Source: an uncultured Fretibacterium sp. (GTDB taxonomy: Bacteria > Synergistota > Synergistia > Synergistales > Aminobacteriaceae). From it: 47,384 bases of DNA. A program made the translations under genes and the position numbers. A model generated the notes under the pieces. That model was given only the letters and a program-made list of their open reading frames with translations, had not been told where the DNA came from and did no database searches. This document shows, piece after piece, positions 6,526 through 15,155 of this stretch. How positions within the stretch are numbered: the stretch's first letter is position 1; each line of letters starts with the position of its first letter. The stretch covers positions 1 through 47,384 of the forward strand of contig CAMVMK010000013.1 in assembly GCA_947168585.1 (NCBI GenBank), written 5' to 3'.

Positions 6526-7836
6526 TTAATCAATCACCTTTCCAAATAAATCATTTTCTAAACTGCTCTCAATTTTTACGCGGACAAAATCACCGGATTT
6601 TATTTTTTTTCGGGTCTCGTCAAAGCCTGCTATAACTAAACCATCAACGTCAGGAGCGTCCCGGAAACTTCGTCCTGCAACAACGAGTTCGCCGTCTTGA
6701 CGGTCAATTTTTTCAACTAAAATTTCAATTTCGCGCCCGTCAAATAAACTGCTCCGTTCGCCTGCTATTTCGCTCTGCAAATTCAAAACTTCACTGCATC
6801 TTTGCTCGGCTGTTTTTTTAGAGACACGTTTTTTTAATTTCGCCGCCGGAGTTCCCTCCTCGCGTGAATACGGGAAAACACCTAAATGATCAAATTCTAC
6901 TTCGCTGAGTAAATCTAAAACTTTTTCAAAATTCTCTTGAGTTTCACCCGGAAATCCCGTCATTATAGTTGTCCTTAACGTGAATAAATTATCACAGCAA
7001 CGGATATACTTAAAAATTTTCTCTAAATGTCCGTCCGGGCAGGGTCTGTTCATGGCTTTTAAGATTTCAGGGTCAGCGTGCTGAATAGGAATATCTAAAT
7101 AATGCAAAACTTTTTCATGCGACATCAAAAAATCTATTAATTCTTCATTAACTCGGTTAGGATGAAGATATAAAAGCCTTATCCATGTTCCCTTAGGAAG
7201 CTGCCGGTCAAGTTCGTGAATTAAAGTTTTAAGATTTATATTTTCGTCGTTGAAGTCCGCGCCGTAAACCGTTAAATCTTGGCCTACTAGGCATAATTCT
7301 TTTGCTCCGGCGGCACAAAGCATTAAAGCCTCATCGATTAAAGTTTTTAACGGGACACTTTTAAGACGGCCTCTAATAGACGGGATAGCGCAGTAAGAGC
7401 ATAAAGTATTACAGCCCTCGCTGACTTTTAAGTAACGGCTCCAAAATCTTTTATCGAGAGCAGGAGATATTTCTTTGCAATTTTGATTAAATTCCCCGCC
7501 TAAAAATTTTATAATTTTCTCCCAATCTTCAGAGCGTGCGAATAAATCAACGTTTGAAAATTCTTTTTTCAAATCTTTTTCATAGCGGTTCACCAGACAG
7601 CCAAGAACAATTAACTTTTTAATTTTGCCGGAAATTTTTAATTCTTCGAGATCTAAAATTGCATCGATATTTTCTTTTACGGCGTCAAGAATAAAACCGC
7701 ATGTGTTAATAATCACGGCTTCAGCTTTCATAACATCGTCTTGAATTTCATGACCGGCGGCCAAGAGAAGCGCAGTTAAATGCTCGCTGTCTGCAGTATT
7801 TTTCGCACAGCCCATACTTAAAATAAAAATTTTCAT
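6526..7836 (-). CDS. rimO: Ribosomal protein S12 methylthiotransferase RimO
   Basis: A radical-SAM enzyme that adds a methylthio group to a conserved aspartate of ribosomal protein S12. The N-terminal UPF0004 domain binds one Fe-S cluster through cysteines in SMGCAKN, NTCGF and LGCLVNRY. The radical SAM domain has SEGCNTLCSYCAIPSIRGRL, giving the CxxxCxxC ligands, and a TRAM domain closes the protein. The 436-residue length is normal. Its start is ATG at 7836. The leader carries a four-unit heptamer array (7853-7880) whose AGGAA units are the only Shine-Dalgarno-like bases, though they are far upstream. First gene of rimO-pgpA-pncC. Confidence 0.93.
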   Translation of the reverse strand: MKIFILSMGCAKNTADSEHLTALLLAAGHEIQDDVMKAEAVIINTCGFILDAVKENIDAILDLEELKISGKIKKLIVLGCLVNRYEKDLKKEFSNVDLFARSEDWEKIIKFLGGEFNQNCKEISPALDKRFWSRYLKVSEGCNTLCSYCAIPSIRGRLKSVPLKTLIDEALMLCAAGAKELCLVGQDLTVYGADFNDENINLKTLIHELDRQLPKGTWIRLLYLHPNRVNEELIDFLMSHEKVLHYLDIPIQHADPEILKAMNRPCPDGHLEKIFKYIRCCDNLFTLRTTIMTGFPGETQENFEKVLDLLSEVEFDHLGVFPYSREEGTPAAKLKKRVSKKTAEQRCSEVLNLQSEIAGERSSLFDGREIEILVEKIDRQDGELVVAGRSFRDAPDVDGLVIAGFDETRKKIKSGDFVRVKIESSLENDLFGKVID

Positions 7837-7852
7837 GATTTTTATTTTTTCG

Positions 7853-7880
7853 TTCCTACTTCCTGCTTCCTAATTCCTAC
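7853..7880. repeat. Heptamer array upstream of rimO
   Basis: Four units, TTCCTAC TTCCTGC TTCCTAA TTCCTAC, a clean tandem array in the gap between the Mrr-like gene and rimO. Confidence 0.8.
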
Positions 7881-7887
7881 TCGCTTT

Positions 7888-9246
7888 TCAGCTGTCGTAT
7901 TCGTCAAAAGTTTCTGAATCGATAGTTTTTAAGTAGAAAGTTCTTTCAGTGTTGACGCAGAAATTATATTGAATCATTAGACTTGCTAATTGTATGCCGT
8001 CAACGAGTATAATTCCCTCATCGCGTGCTGCCTCTTGGGCTGACTCTGAGAATTTTCCGGTTGTTACGAACATTCCTTTGCCGCCTCTATCTGCAAGAGC
8101 GTTTACGAAATCTAACATATTAGCTTTGCTGATTGTCTTAGAAGAGCTTGATAGTTTTCGGGCATGAATATAAATTGGATTCATTCCGGGTCTGTTTTCA
8201 ATAATAATTCCTTGAATTAAATCAGTTCCTTCAACGTCATTGGTGTAGCGTGCAGTCTGGAAGACCCGATAGTCCATTTTCGATAATAAATCCATTACGA
8301 GCATGCAGAAATTATTCGGATGGAGGTTTTCAACACGTTCTAAGAGACTTTCTGCTAAATTTTCATTATATTGCGTGAACATCTCATCGAGACTTAAATT
8401 TTCCGAAGAATTTTGCGGTGCTGCTTGTTTAGGGCTTTCTAAATTCGGAGCGGTATCAAATTCCTGCGGATTTTCTTCATTTACGGTGTTGGCTGCTGTG
8501 TCTAATTCAGTTGTATTATTCATTTCGTCTAAATCCTCGTCTTTTGTTTCAGTTTCAAGTTCAGTTTCAAGTTCGGGAGCGATTTCGTTTTCATTTTCAA
8601 ATTCGTTTTCCTCCGCTTCGATTCTTTCAACATTTTCGACTTCATTTTCATTAAAGTCGTCAAAGTCATCAGGGTCTTCAAGGTCAATTCCGTCATCATT
8701 TTCGTCTAGGTCTGGCGGGATTTCTGCAGTATTTTCGGCGGTCTGAGTTTCTACGGCTTCAATTTCATTATTAATAATGGAAACATTTTCAGACTCATCG
8801 GGCTCGGGCTCTTCTACGGGCACGTTAATTTCGCCGTCTTCGTCTGGTGCAGCTTCATTTTCAACAAGCTCTTCTTTTTTAGGGTTTTCGAGGCTTGTAA
8901 CTTCAGGCTCGTCAAACCCTACAGGAATATCGTCTTCTATATCTTCTCCTGAGTTCGGCTCCTGTTCTTGCTCTTCAGGCAGGCTGTCTAAAAATTCTAC
9001 ACCTGTTCTTGTGATCATGTATGTAGCTTTCGCCGGTTGCGTTAAAAGTTCTTTTTTTTTCAAATACTCAATAGCCTCAGTAACATTATTTTTGAAAACC
9101 ATTTTTTCTGTCGAGTTGTCAAGTTCTGCTTTAAGTTTGTCGGCTATAAGCTCAAGCAGATCATTCATGACCAAGTTATGAGGAGTCTCGTCTTTGAAAA
9201 TTTCAAGCAGCGGCCTGAGAATTTCTTGAGTGCTTGGGACTGGCAT
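7888..9246 (-). CDS. Mrr-like restriction endonuclease fold protein, catalytic residues replaced
   Basis: Residues 1-90 form an Mrr-N winged helix (PSTQEILRPLLEIFKDE, KATYMITRTGVEFLDSLP). Residues 91-285 are a long, very acidic low-complexity linker rich in E, D and N. Residues 300-435 match Mrr-type PD-(D/E)xK domains (GKGMFVTTGKFSESAQEAA, GIILVDGIQLASLMIQYN). At the active site, where the family normally has GIDGII and IQAKR, this protein has LIQGII (Q345) and IHARK (H361, R363), so the metal ligands and lysine appear lost. It may bind DNA without cutting. AAGGTGA lies 9 bases before the ATG. No methylase or other restriction gene is nearby. Confidence 0.75.
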   Translation of the reverse strand: MPVPSTQEILRPLLEIFKDETPHNLVMNDLLELIADKLKAELDNSTEKMVFKNNVTEAIEYLKKKELLTQPAKATYMITRTGVEFLDSLPEEQEQEPNSGEDIEDDIPVGFDEPEVTSLENPKKEELVENEAAPDEDGEINVPVEEPEPDESENVSIINNEIEAVETQTAENTAEIPPDLDENDDGIDLEDPDDFDDFNENEVENVERIEAEENEFENENEIAPELETELETETKDEDLDEMNNTTELDTAANTVNEENPQEFDTAPNLESPKQAAPQNSSENLSLDEMFTQYNENLAESLLERVENLHPNNFCMLVMDLLSKMDYRVFQTARYTNDVEGTDLIQGIIIENRPGMNPIYIHARKLSSSSKTISKANMLDFVNALADRGGKGMFVTTGKFSESAQEAARDEGIILVDGIQLASLMIQYNFCVNTERTFYLKTIDSETFDEYDS

Positions 9247-9379
9247 AATTTTCTTTCACCTTTCTTCATAAGTTTATATCTTGAATTTTTCTTGAAAAAT
9301 TATACTTCATGAATCGAAATTTTATTTTCAAATTTATCTTCGTGAACTTTGACGGCAAGAATAAAATTTTGAGATTTTT

Positions 9380-9403
9380 GTAGTTGTAAAAGTAGTTGTA
9401 AAA
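9380..9403. repeat. Tandem 12-mer, two perfect copies
   Basis: GTAGTTGTAAAA is repeated head to tail at 9380-9391 and 9392-9403, in the 239-base gap between the divergent Mrr-like and polysaccharide deacetylase genes. A direct repeat placed here could be an operator for either gene. Confidence 0.6.
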
Positions 9404-9485
9404 TTCATTTTCATTTTATTTTTTTTAGAATTAAAATTTAGAGATTATTATTATACATGAGAAATTAAAAAGGAGAAAAAATTTT

Positions 9486-10481
9486 ATGAAGGCCGTTAAG
9501 ATTTTAGCATTTTCGATTTTAATTTTTGCGTTTACGTCAATCTCCTATGCTGAAAAAAAACAAGACGCTTGGCTTCCCGATAAATTAGACGCAAAACGCG
9601 CGATCCCTAACAAAACGATTCCGCCGGACAAATTAGACCCTGAAAATATTTTGCCGCCTCTTGAAACTGACGAGGGAATTATACGCCGCGTTAAAATTTC
9701 TGACGGTGAAAGAGTTATAGCTTTGACGTTCGATGCCTGCGAACTTGCTACATCAACAACGGGCTGTGATATGGACGTTATAAATTTTTTAAGAATTAAT
9801 AAAATCCCCGCGACTTTTTTCATGGGCGGTAAATGGATGCGGACTCATTCGAGGCGTGTCAAGCAAATTTTGAGCGAACATGAATTATTTGAAATCGGCA
9901 ATCATAACTGGTCGCACGGAAATTGCGCTCTGCTCTCCGAAGCTGAATTAAAAAAGCAAATTTTATGGACTCAAGCTGAATATGAAATTTTACTTGATGA
10001 ATTTCTCCGCGAATTTTACGACTCTAAAGGTTTTGAAGGTCTCGAAGCCGTTGAAGATTTACAAGCAAAAATCCCGCCGGTTCCGTTTTTATTCAGACTT
10101 CCGTACGGACGGAATAATGAGCAGGCTTTGAAAATAATTTCCCGTCTCGGTTTGAGAGTAATTCAATGGGACGTGGCCGCCGAAGCCGGAGATAACTCGA
10201 ATATAAAACGCGCTAAAAGCAATGCAAAAAAAGTTGCCGCTATGACAAAGCCTGGATCTATTTTATTATTTCACGCTAATTCAGTTCCGAAAGGCACAGC
10301 GAATTTATTGCAATTTGTTGTTGAAGACTTAAGAAGTCAAGGCTACAGCTTCGTGAAAGTCAGCGAGCTTTTACAAGCCGGAGAACCTGAAACAGTCCGC
10401 AGCGGATATTTTACTAAGCCGGGCGATAATTTAGCTCTCGATAAAAAATTCGGCATTGACGGCACAGGACGTAAAAAATAA
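9486..10481 (+). CDS. Exported polysaccharide deacetylase (NodB-type)
   Basis: Carbohydrate esterase 4 family, likely removing acetyl groups from peptidoglycan or another cell-envelope glycan. The signal peptide is KILAFSILIFAFTSISYA with cleavage before EKK. The NodB domain runs from about residue 75. It has the ALTFDACE motif with the catalytic/metal aspartate, NHNWSH with the two metal histidines, FRLPYG and a late LLFHAN histidine motif. The segment between residues 165 and 195 is longer than in the simplest members. AAAGGAG precedes the ATG. The 3' side carries a two-unit heptamer array and then the secA promoter. Confidence 0.87.
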   Translation: MKAVKILAFSILIFAFTSISYAEKKQDAWLPDKLDAKRAIPNKTIPPDKLDPENILPPLETDEGIIRRVKISDGERVIALTFDACELATSTTGCDMDVINFLRINKIPATFFMGGKWMRTHSRRVKQILSEHELFEIGNHNWSHGNCALLSEAELKKQILWTQAEYEILLDEFLREFYDSKGFEGLEAVEDLQAKIPPVPFLFRLPYGRNNEQALKIISRLGLRVIQWDVAAEAGDNSNIKRAKSNAKKVAAMTKPGSILLFHANSVPKGTANLLQFVVEDLRSQGYSFVKVSELLQAGEPETVRSGYFTKPGDNLALDKKFGIDGTGRKK

Positions 10482-10496
10482 TTAGGGATTAGGGAT
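10482..10496. repeat. Heptamer array, 2 units
   Basis: Reads TTAGGGATTAGGG followed by a T run. It lies just after the polysaccharide deacetylase stop. Confidence 0.6.
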
Positions 10497-10522
10497 TTTT
10501 TTATTTCGTTCGTTTATTCTTT

Positions 10523-10528
10523 TATAAT
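10523..10528 (+). promoter_or_regulatory. -10 element of secA promoter
   Basis: TATAAT, 36 bases before the secA start, with AGGAG at 10553-10557. Upstream TTTATT-like bases could serve as the -35. Confidence 0.5.
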
Positions 10529-10563
10529 ATATATAATTAAAAATTTTTTTACAGGAGAAATTA

Positions 10564-13164
10564 ATGTTTTTTAATAATATAAAAAAATTCTTGGGCTTAG
10601 ATCCTAACGAGAACGCTCTCAAAAAATACGGGGCTCTCGTTGAAATCGTTAATTCTTATGCTCAAGATATTAAAGCTAAATCTGATGACGAAATTAAAGC
10701 ACGTTTCGCCGAATTAAAATCTCAGGTTTCTGGTGAGCAGGAAAATTCCGCCGAACTTGATGACTTACTGCCGGAAGTTTTTGCGATTGTCCGCGAAGTC
10801 TCTGAAAGAACTATCGGCCTTAGGCATTATGACGTTCAATTAATAGGCGGTATGGCTCTTCATGACGGAAGAATTGCCGAAATGAAAACCGGCGAAGGAA
10901 AAACTCTCGTTGCTCCTCTTGCTGTTGTCTTAAACGCTATGACAGGCAACGGAGTTCATTTAGTTACAGTTAATGATTACTTAGCTAAACGCGATGCCGA
11001 ATGGATGACACCCGTATATAATTTTTTGGGCTTGACTGCAGGTGTTATATATCCTTATATGCCCAATGAAGAACGGCGCGCCGCTTACATGGCTGATGTT
11101 ACTTACGGAACTAACAGCGAATTCGGCTTTGATTATCTCCGCGACAACATGGTCTTAAATCAAAATGAAATGGTTCAGCGCGGTCATAATTTCTGTATCG
11201 TTGACGAAGTTGACTCGATTTTAATAGACGAGGCTCGAACGCCTTTAATTATTTCCGGACCGTCTGACGATGACGCAGGTTTATACGTAAAAGCTGACAG
11301 CGCGGCTCGAAGTCTCAAGAAAAATGTTGATTACGAAGTTGACGAAAAAGAAAAAAGTATCTCAATGACTGACGCGGGTATTCAAAAAGCTGAAGATTTT
11401 TTGAAATTGCCGGGCTTATTTTCAGACGCTGCCCACTCTGATTTAGCTCACAGAGTTGTTCAGGCTCTCAAGGCTCACGAACTTTTCAAACGTGATATTG
11501 ATTACGTTGTAAAAGACGGTGAGGTCGTTATCGTTGACGAATTTACGGGGCGCTTGATGATAGGCCGGAGATATTCTGACGGATTACACCAGGCTATCGA
11601 AGCTAAAGAGCGCGTTAAAATAGGCCGTGAAAGCCAAACTTTAGCGACTATAACTTTGCAAAATTATTTCAGAATGTATCATAAATTAGCCGGCATGACG
11701 GGAACAGCCGCAACCGAAGCCGAAGAATTCAAAGAAATTTACGGTCTTCAAGTCGTTACAATTCCTACTCACAAGCCCATGATTAGAACAGATAATCCTG
11801 ATGTAATTTACGCGACTGAACATGAAAAATTTGCCGCCGTTGCTGACGAAGTCCAAGAACGTCATAAAAACGGACAGCCTGTCTTAGTCGGTACGACTTC
11901 AATCGAAAATTCTGAAAGAGTAAGCAAATTATTAAAAGCACGAAAAATTCCTCATCAAGTTTTGAACGCTAAATATCACGAACAGGAAGCCGCTATAGTT
12001 GCCCAAGCCGGACGCGAGGGAGCCGTTACTGTCGCTACTAACATGGCCGGACGCGGTACTGATATTATGCTCGGAGGAAATCCGCCCGACTCGGCAGAAC
12101 ATGATAGAGTTGTAAACGCCGGAGGGCTTGCGATTATCGGCACTGAAAGACACGAATCGCGGCGTATAGATAATCAGCTTCGGGGACGCAGCGGCCGTCA
12201 GGGAGATCCGGGAACTTCAAGATTTTATTTATCGTTGGAAGATAATTTATTGCGTTTATTCGGCTCTGAAAAAATCCAGCCTTTAATGGGCAGATTGGGC
12301 TTGAAAGACGGTGAGGCTATCGAGTCTTCAATGCTGTCGAAAATTATCGAAAATTCTCAGAAAAAAGTTGAAGAATTACATTTTGATATCCGCCGTCAGT
12401 TATTAGCTTACGACAACGTTATGAACCAGCAGAGAGAAGCAATTTACGCCGAAAGAGCCGATATTATCGCAACTCCTAACGATGAAATGCCCGAATACGG
12501 CTGGGAAGTTGTTCGCGGAGTTGTAAATGATACTCTCGATAAATATTTTCCTGAAGATAATTCTCAAGTTGACGCAGGGCGCGCCGCCTCGAAATTAAAA
12601 TCTTTGTTCGGAGCAGATTTCTCGAAAATTTCAAGTATTGATAATCATTTAGATATGGAAGGCATGAGAGAGGAAATTTTAGACAGTGTTAAAAAACTTT
12701 TTGACGCTAAAGTATCTGAATTAAATTCAAGCAGTGAGGGCAAAGACAGCCCTGCCGGTGTTATCATGCGTTACATTTTGCTGAACACTTTGGACTCGGC
12801 TTGGCGCGAACATTTAACGAGCATGGACGAATTAAGACGCGGTATAGGCTTGCGAGCAATAGGACAAAAAGACCCGTTAATTGAATACCAATTTGAGTCT
12901 TATAATTTGTTCCAAGAGATGATGGAGCGCGTAAAAGATACTTTCACAAATCAAGCATTCAGAGTTAAAATTTTGAGCGAAGAATTAAAACACAAACGCG
13001 AGATGACAATGGAAAAGAAAGAATTTTCGTTAGCTAATTCGCAAAATTCCGGACAAAGAGGCCAAGCGCAATTAATTAACAAATTTCCTAAAGTCGGACG
13101 CAATGACCCATGCCCCTGCGGAAGCGGCAAAAAATATAAATATTGTCATGGACGGGGACTTTAA
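10564..13164 (+). CDS. secA: Protein translocase ATPase SecA
   Basis: The motor that drives preproteins through SecYEG. 866 residues, complete. Visible parts: Walker A in [14 protein letters not shown] near residue 110, the DEAD-type [15 protein letters not shown], the preprotein cross-linking region, NBD2 with [17 protein letters not shown] and [13 protein letters not shown], the helical scaffold, and a C-terminal zinc SEC-C motif with [16 protein letters not shown], which binds SecB or ribosomes. AGGAG lies 6 bases before the ATG, with its own -10 at 10523. The next gene starts 44 bases downstream and takes its ribosome site from a heptamer array. Confidence 0.98.
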   Translation: MFFNNIKKFLGLDPNENALKKYGALVEIVNSYAQDIKAKSDDEIKARFAELKSQVSGEQENSAELDDLLPEVFAIVREVSERTIGLRHYDVQLIGGMALHDGRIAEMKTGEGKTLVAPLAVVLNAMTGNGVHLVTVNDYLAKRDAEWMTPVYNFLGLTAGVIYPYMPNEERRAAYMADVTYGTNSEFGFDYLRDNMVLNQNEMVQRGHNFCIVDEVDSILIDEARTPLIISGPSDDDAGLYVKADSAARSLKKNVDYEVDEKEKSISMTDAGIQKAEDFLKLPGLFSDAAHSDLAHRVVQALKAHELFKRDIDYVVKDGEVVIVDEFTGRLMIGRRYSDGLHQAIEAKERVKIGRESQTLATITLQNYFRMYHKLAGMTGTAATEAEEFKEIYGLQVVTIPTHKPMIRTDNPDVIYATEHEKFAAVADEVQERHKNGQPVLVGTTSIENSERVSKLLKARKIPHQVLNAKYHEQEAAIVAQAGREGAVTVATNMAGRGTDIMLGGNPPDSAEHDRVVNAGGLAIIGTERHESRRIDNQLRGRSGRQGDPGTSRFYLSLEDNLLRLFGSEKIQPLMGRLGLKDGEAIESSMLSKIIENSQKKVEELHFDIRRQLLAYDNVMNQQREAIYAERADIIATPNDEMPEYGWEVVRGVVNDTLDKYFPEDNSQVDAGRAASKLKSLFGADFSKISSIDNHLDMEGMREEILDSVKKLFDAKVSELNSSSEGKDSPAGVIMRYILLNTLDSAWREHLTSMDELRRGIGLRAIGQKDPLIEYQFESYNLFQEMMERVKDTFTNQAFRVKILSEELKHKREMTMEKKEFSLANSQNSGQRGQAQLINKFPKVGRNDPCPCGSGKKYKYCHGRGL

Positions 13165-13169
13165 TTCAA

Positions 13170-13199
13170 GTAGGAAGTAGGAATTAGGAGGTAGGAAGT
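13170..13199. repeat. Heptamer array providing the ribosome site of the next gene
   Basis: Four units (GTAGGAA GTAGGAA TTAGGAG GTAGGAA). The last AGGAAG (13193-13198) lies 9 bases before the ATG at 13208, at the proper Shine-Dalgarno distance. Confidence 0.75.
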
Positions 13200-13207
13200 A
13201 AAAAATT

Positions 13208-15022
13208 ATGAAAAAATTTCTTCTAATTTTTGTGTTAATTTTTATTTTTGCAGGCGTTGCAGGTGCCGGAGATTTAATCGACATGAAAATGCCTGAAATT
13301 AAGGACTTAAATATGTCCGGCCTCATGTCGAATTATAAAGGTACGGGGAATTTCACACAGTCTGAAACGCCGGATTTTAACCTGCCGCGAATGAAAAACG
13401 TTAATCCGGATTTTACAACTTATCCAAATGAAAACGGTATAATTTGGTTCAAATATTCGGATATTGCAAGTTCCGGCAACGGTTTAGAAATTACACGCCT
13501 TTATGTAATTTTAGGCCGTCAGGGACTTGATAAAAAATGGCTTGAATGGAATATTCAAACTCCTAACGATGGCAAAACTGAAATTTTACTCGCTGATGTC
13601 TACGATTTTGATACTCTGAATAAAATTTTGGACGCAAATATTAAGGAAAATCCCGGCACTTCAATTACAAATATAAATTTCATGGGACTGCCCGAAAAAT
13701 TTATTTTAGTTACAGCGTGGCGCGAAACTCTGCCTAAACAGCTTTCTGTTGAGGGGCTATGCTGGTTTCAAGACGATTTAAGAGTTTGGGAAAGTATTGT
13801 AAATGTAGCCTCAACACAAGAATTAAAATACAAAACTTTCCCCGCTGTTTACCCTGTTGAACGCGATTTTGCAGACGATGAATATTCTTACACATGGCGG
13901 CGTATTAATATTGATCCTTACTCGTCAAACGAACTTGCAAGATTTCAAAGGCAGGGTGTCGTTTTCGGCTCACGCAAAGGCTCTTCAGCTCTAACTGGTT
14001 TAGTAAAAGAAGTTGAAAATTCTTCAAATATTAATGCTCCTGCCGAAGCCGGTAATAATCCGCAAAAAATTATTTCGTGGCTCATGAAATACCCGGAAAT
14101 TGAACTTTCTGAGGGCTCTTTTCGTCGAATTCCGAATTTATCTAATTCCATGCCGCTTACCAAACGCGAAAAAATACTGCTTGCAAAATCTTGGCTCAAT
14201 GCAAATAAAATTGAAGCGTCTTTAGCGTGGCAGTTACCTTTTGAAATCGATGATGATACGCCGGTTTGTGCTGATATTTTCTTTGCTCCCGTGCTCGAAT
14301 ATTTTAAGGGTAAAGATTCTAATTTCCATGATTTAGGCTCGCCTGCTTTGTTAAACGGTGCAAAAATTTTCAGCTTTAACTCTGACGCAGGAAAATTAAC
14401 TTCACGGCGTATTCCTGCAGCTAAATCGAGTGAAAATAGAATGTCTGCGATTATGGAATTACAACTTTCTGAAAACGGTTTATTAAATGGTAATGTTAGA
14501 GTTTTACTGCGCGGGGCTTGGGGAGATTTTTACAGTCTTGACAAGGGAAATTTAGATAAATTAGTGCTTGAATTATTCCCGGATTTGAAAAATTTTGATG
14601 ACGTTAAATTAAAAAATTTCAAGGGAGTTCCTGAACTTTCTTTCAAGATTTCTAACAAACCCGGCGTTGCAGGTTCAGGCAAAGGAATTTTAGCGGTACT
14701 GCCGTTTTTCGACCCTAAGTCAATACAAAAATTAGCAGGATATGAAGCCCCTGTTGAAATTTTATTCCCGTTTATAATTGACCAAGATATTAGTATTGCG
14801 TTCCCTGAAAATGCCTCAGAGGCTTTAATTTCCGGCAAGAGCAACAGAAACCGCGACAAAATTAATTACAGTCATGTTTATACTAATAAAAAACACAGGC
14901 TCGAAGCTAATGCAAGACTTGAAATTAATTTGCAGAATATTTCAGGCGGCAACATGAATTTATTAACTCAATGTCTCGGGCAGTGGCGGGCTTTTTCGTC
15001 AAGAAATATTCCGGTGAGGTAA
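13208..15022 (+). CDS. Large exported protein of unknown function
   Basis: I do not recognise a family. The N-terminus is a signal peptide (KKFLLIFVLIFIFAGVAGAG), so the remaining ~585 residues should be periplasmic or outer surface. There is no lipobox, no obvious repeat and no transmembrane segment after the signal. Several stretches look like beta-rich globular domains (NGIIWFKYSDIASSGNGLEI, then FILVTAWRETLPKQLSVEGL), and the central part around LTKREKILLAKSWLNANKIE is helical. That residues 300-480 could be a transglutaminase-like or DUF3857-like fold is only a guess. It follows secA by 44 bases and may share its transcript. It ends 4 bases before a transporter stub. Confidence 0.6.
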   Translation: MKKFLLIFVLIFIFAGVAGAGDLIDMKMPEIKDLNMSGLMSNYKGTGNFTQSETPDFNLPRMKNVNPDFTTYPNENGIIWFKYSDIASSGNGLEITRLYVILGRQGLDKKWLEWNIQTPNDGKTEILLADVYDFDTLNKILDANIKENPGTSITNINFMGLPEKFILVTAWRETLPKQLSVEGLCWFQDDLRVWESIVNVASTQELKYKTFPAVYPVERDFADDEYSYTWRRINIDPYSSNELARFQRQGVVFGSRKGSSALTGLVKEVENSSNINAPAEAGNNPQKIISWLMKYPEIELSEGSFRRIPNLSNSMPLTKREKILLAKSWLNANKIEASLAWQLPFEIDDDTPVCADIFFAPVLEYFKGKDSNFHDLGSPALLNGAKIFSFNSDAGKLTSRRIPAAKSSENRMSAIMELQLSENGLLNGNVRVLLRGAWGDFYSLDKGNLDKLVLELFPDLKNFDDVKLKNFKGVPELSFKISNKPGVAGSGKGILAVLPFFDPKSIQKLAGYEAPVEILFPFIIDQDISIAFPENASEALISGKSNRNRDKINYSHVYTNKKHRLEANARLEINLQNISGGNMNLLTQCLGQWRAFSSRNIPVR

Positions 15023-15026
15023 AATT

Positions 15027-15152
15027 ATGACGCGCAAAGAATCAAATATTATGCTTTTATCGCTAACATTATGCTGGACATCGTCTTATTTAGTAATAAA
15101 GGAAATTTTGGGAATTTCATTTACAACAGCAAAAAAGGAGAGTAAAAATTAA
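15027..15152 (+). pseudogene. Stub of an EamA/DMT-family transporter
   Basis: Reads MTRKESNIMLLSLTLCWTSS, then YLVIKEILGISFTTAKKESK, and stops after 41 codons. The first 30 residues have the pattern of helix 1 of drug/metabolite transporters (a membrane helix with a tryptophan-serine-serine turn and a following IKE). The other nine helices are missing, so I call it a deletion remnant. It lies immediately upstream of argS and now forms its leader; the AAGGAG at its end is the nearest ribosome site for argS. Confidence 0.55.
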
Positions 15153-15155
15153 ATT

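Noticed and set aside
8303-9181. Long serine-rich plus-strand reading frames opposite the Mrr-like gene
   Set aside because: They are the complement of the E/D-rich linker codons (GAA and GAC reading as TTC and GTC). They have no ribosome site and no family signature.
7888-9246. Active restriction system
   Set aside because: The catalytic residues appear replaced and no methyltransferase or specificity gene is nearby.
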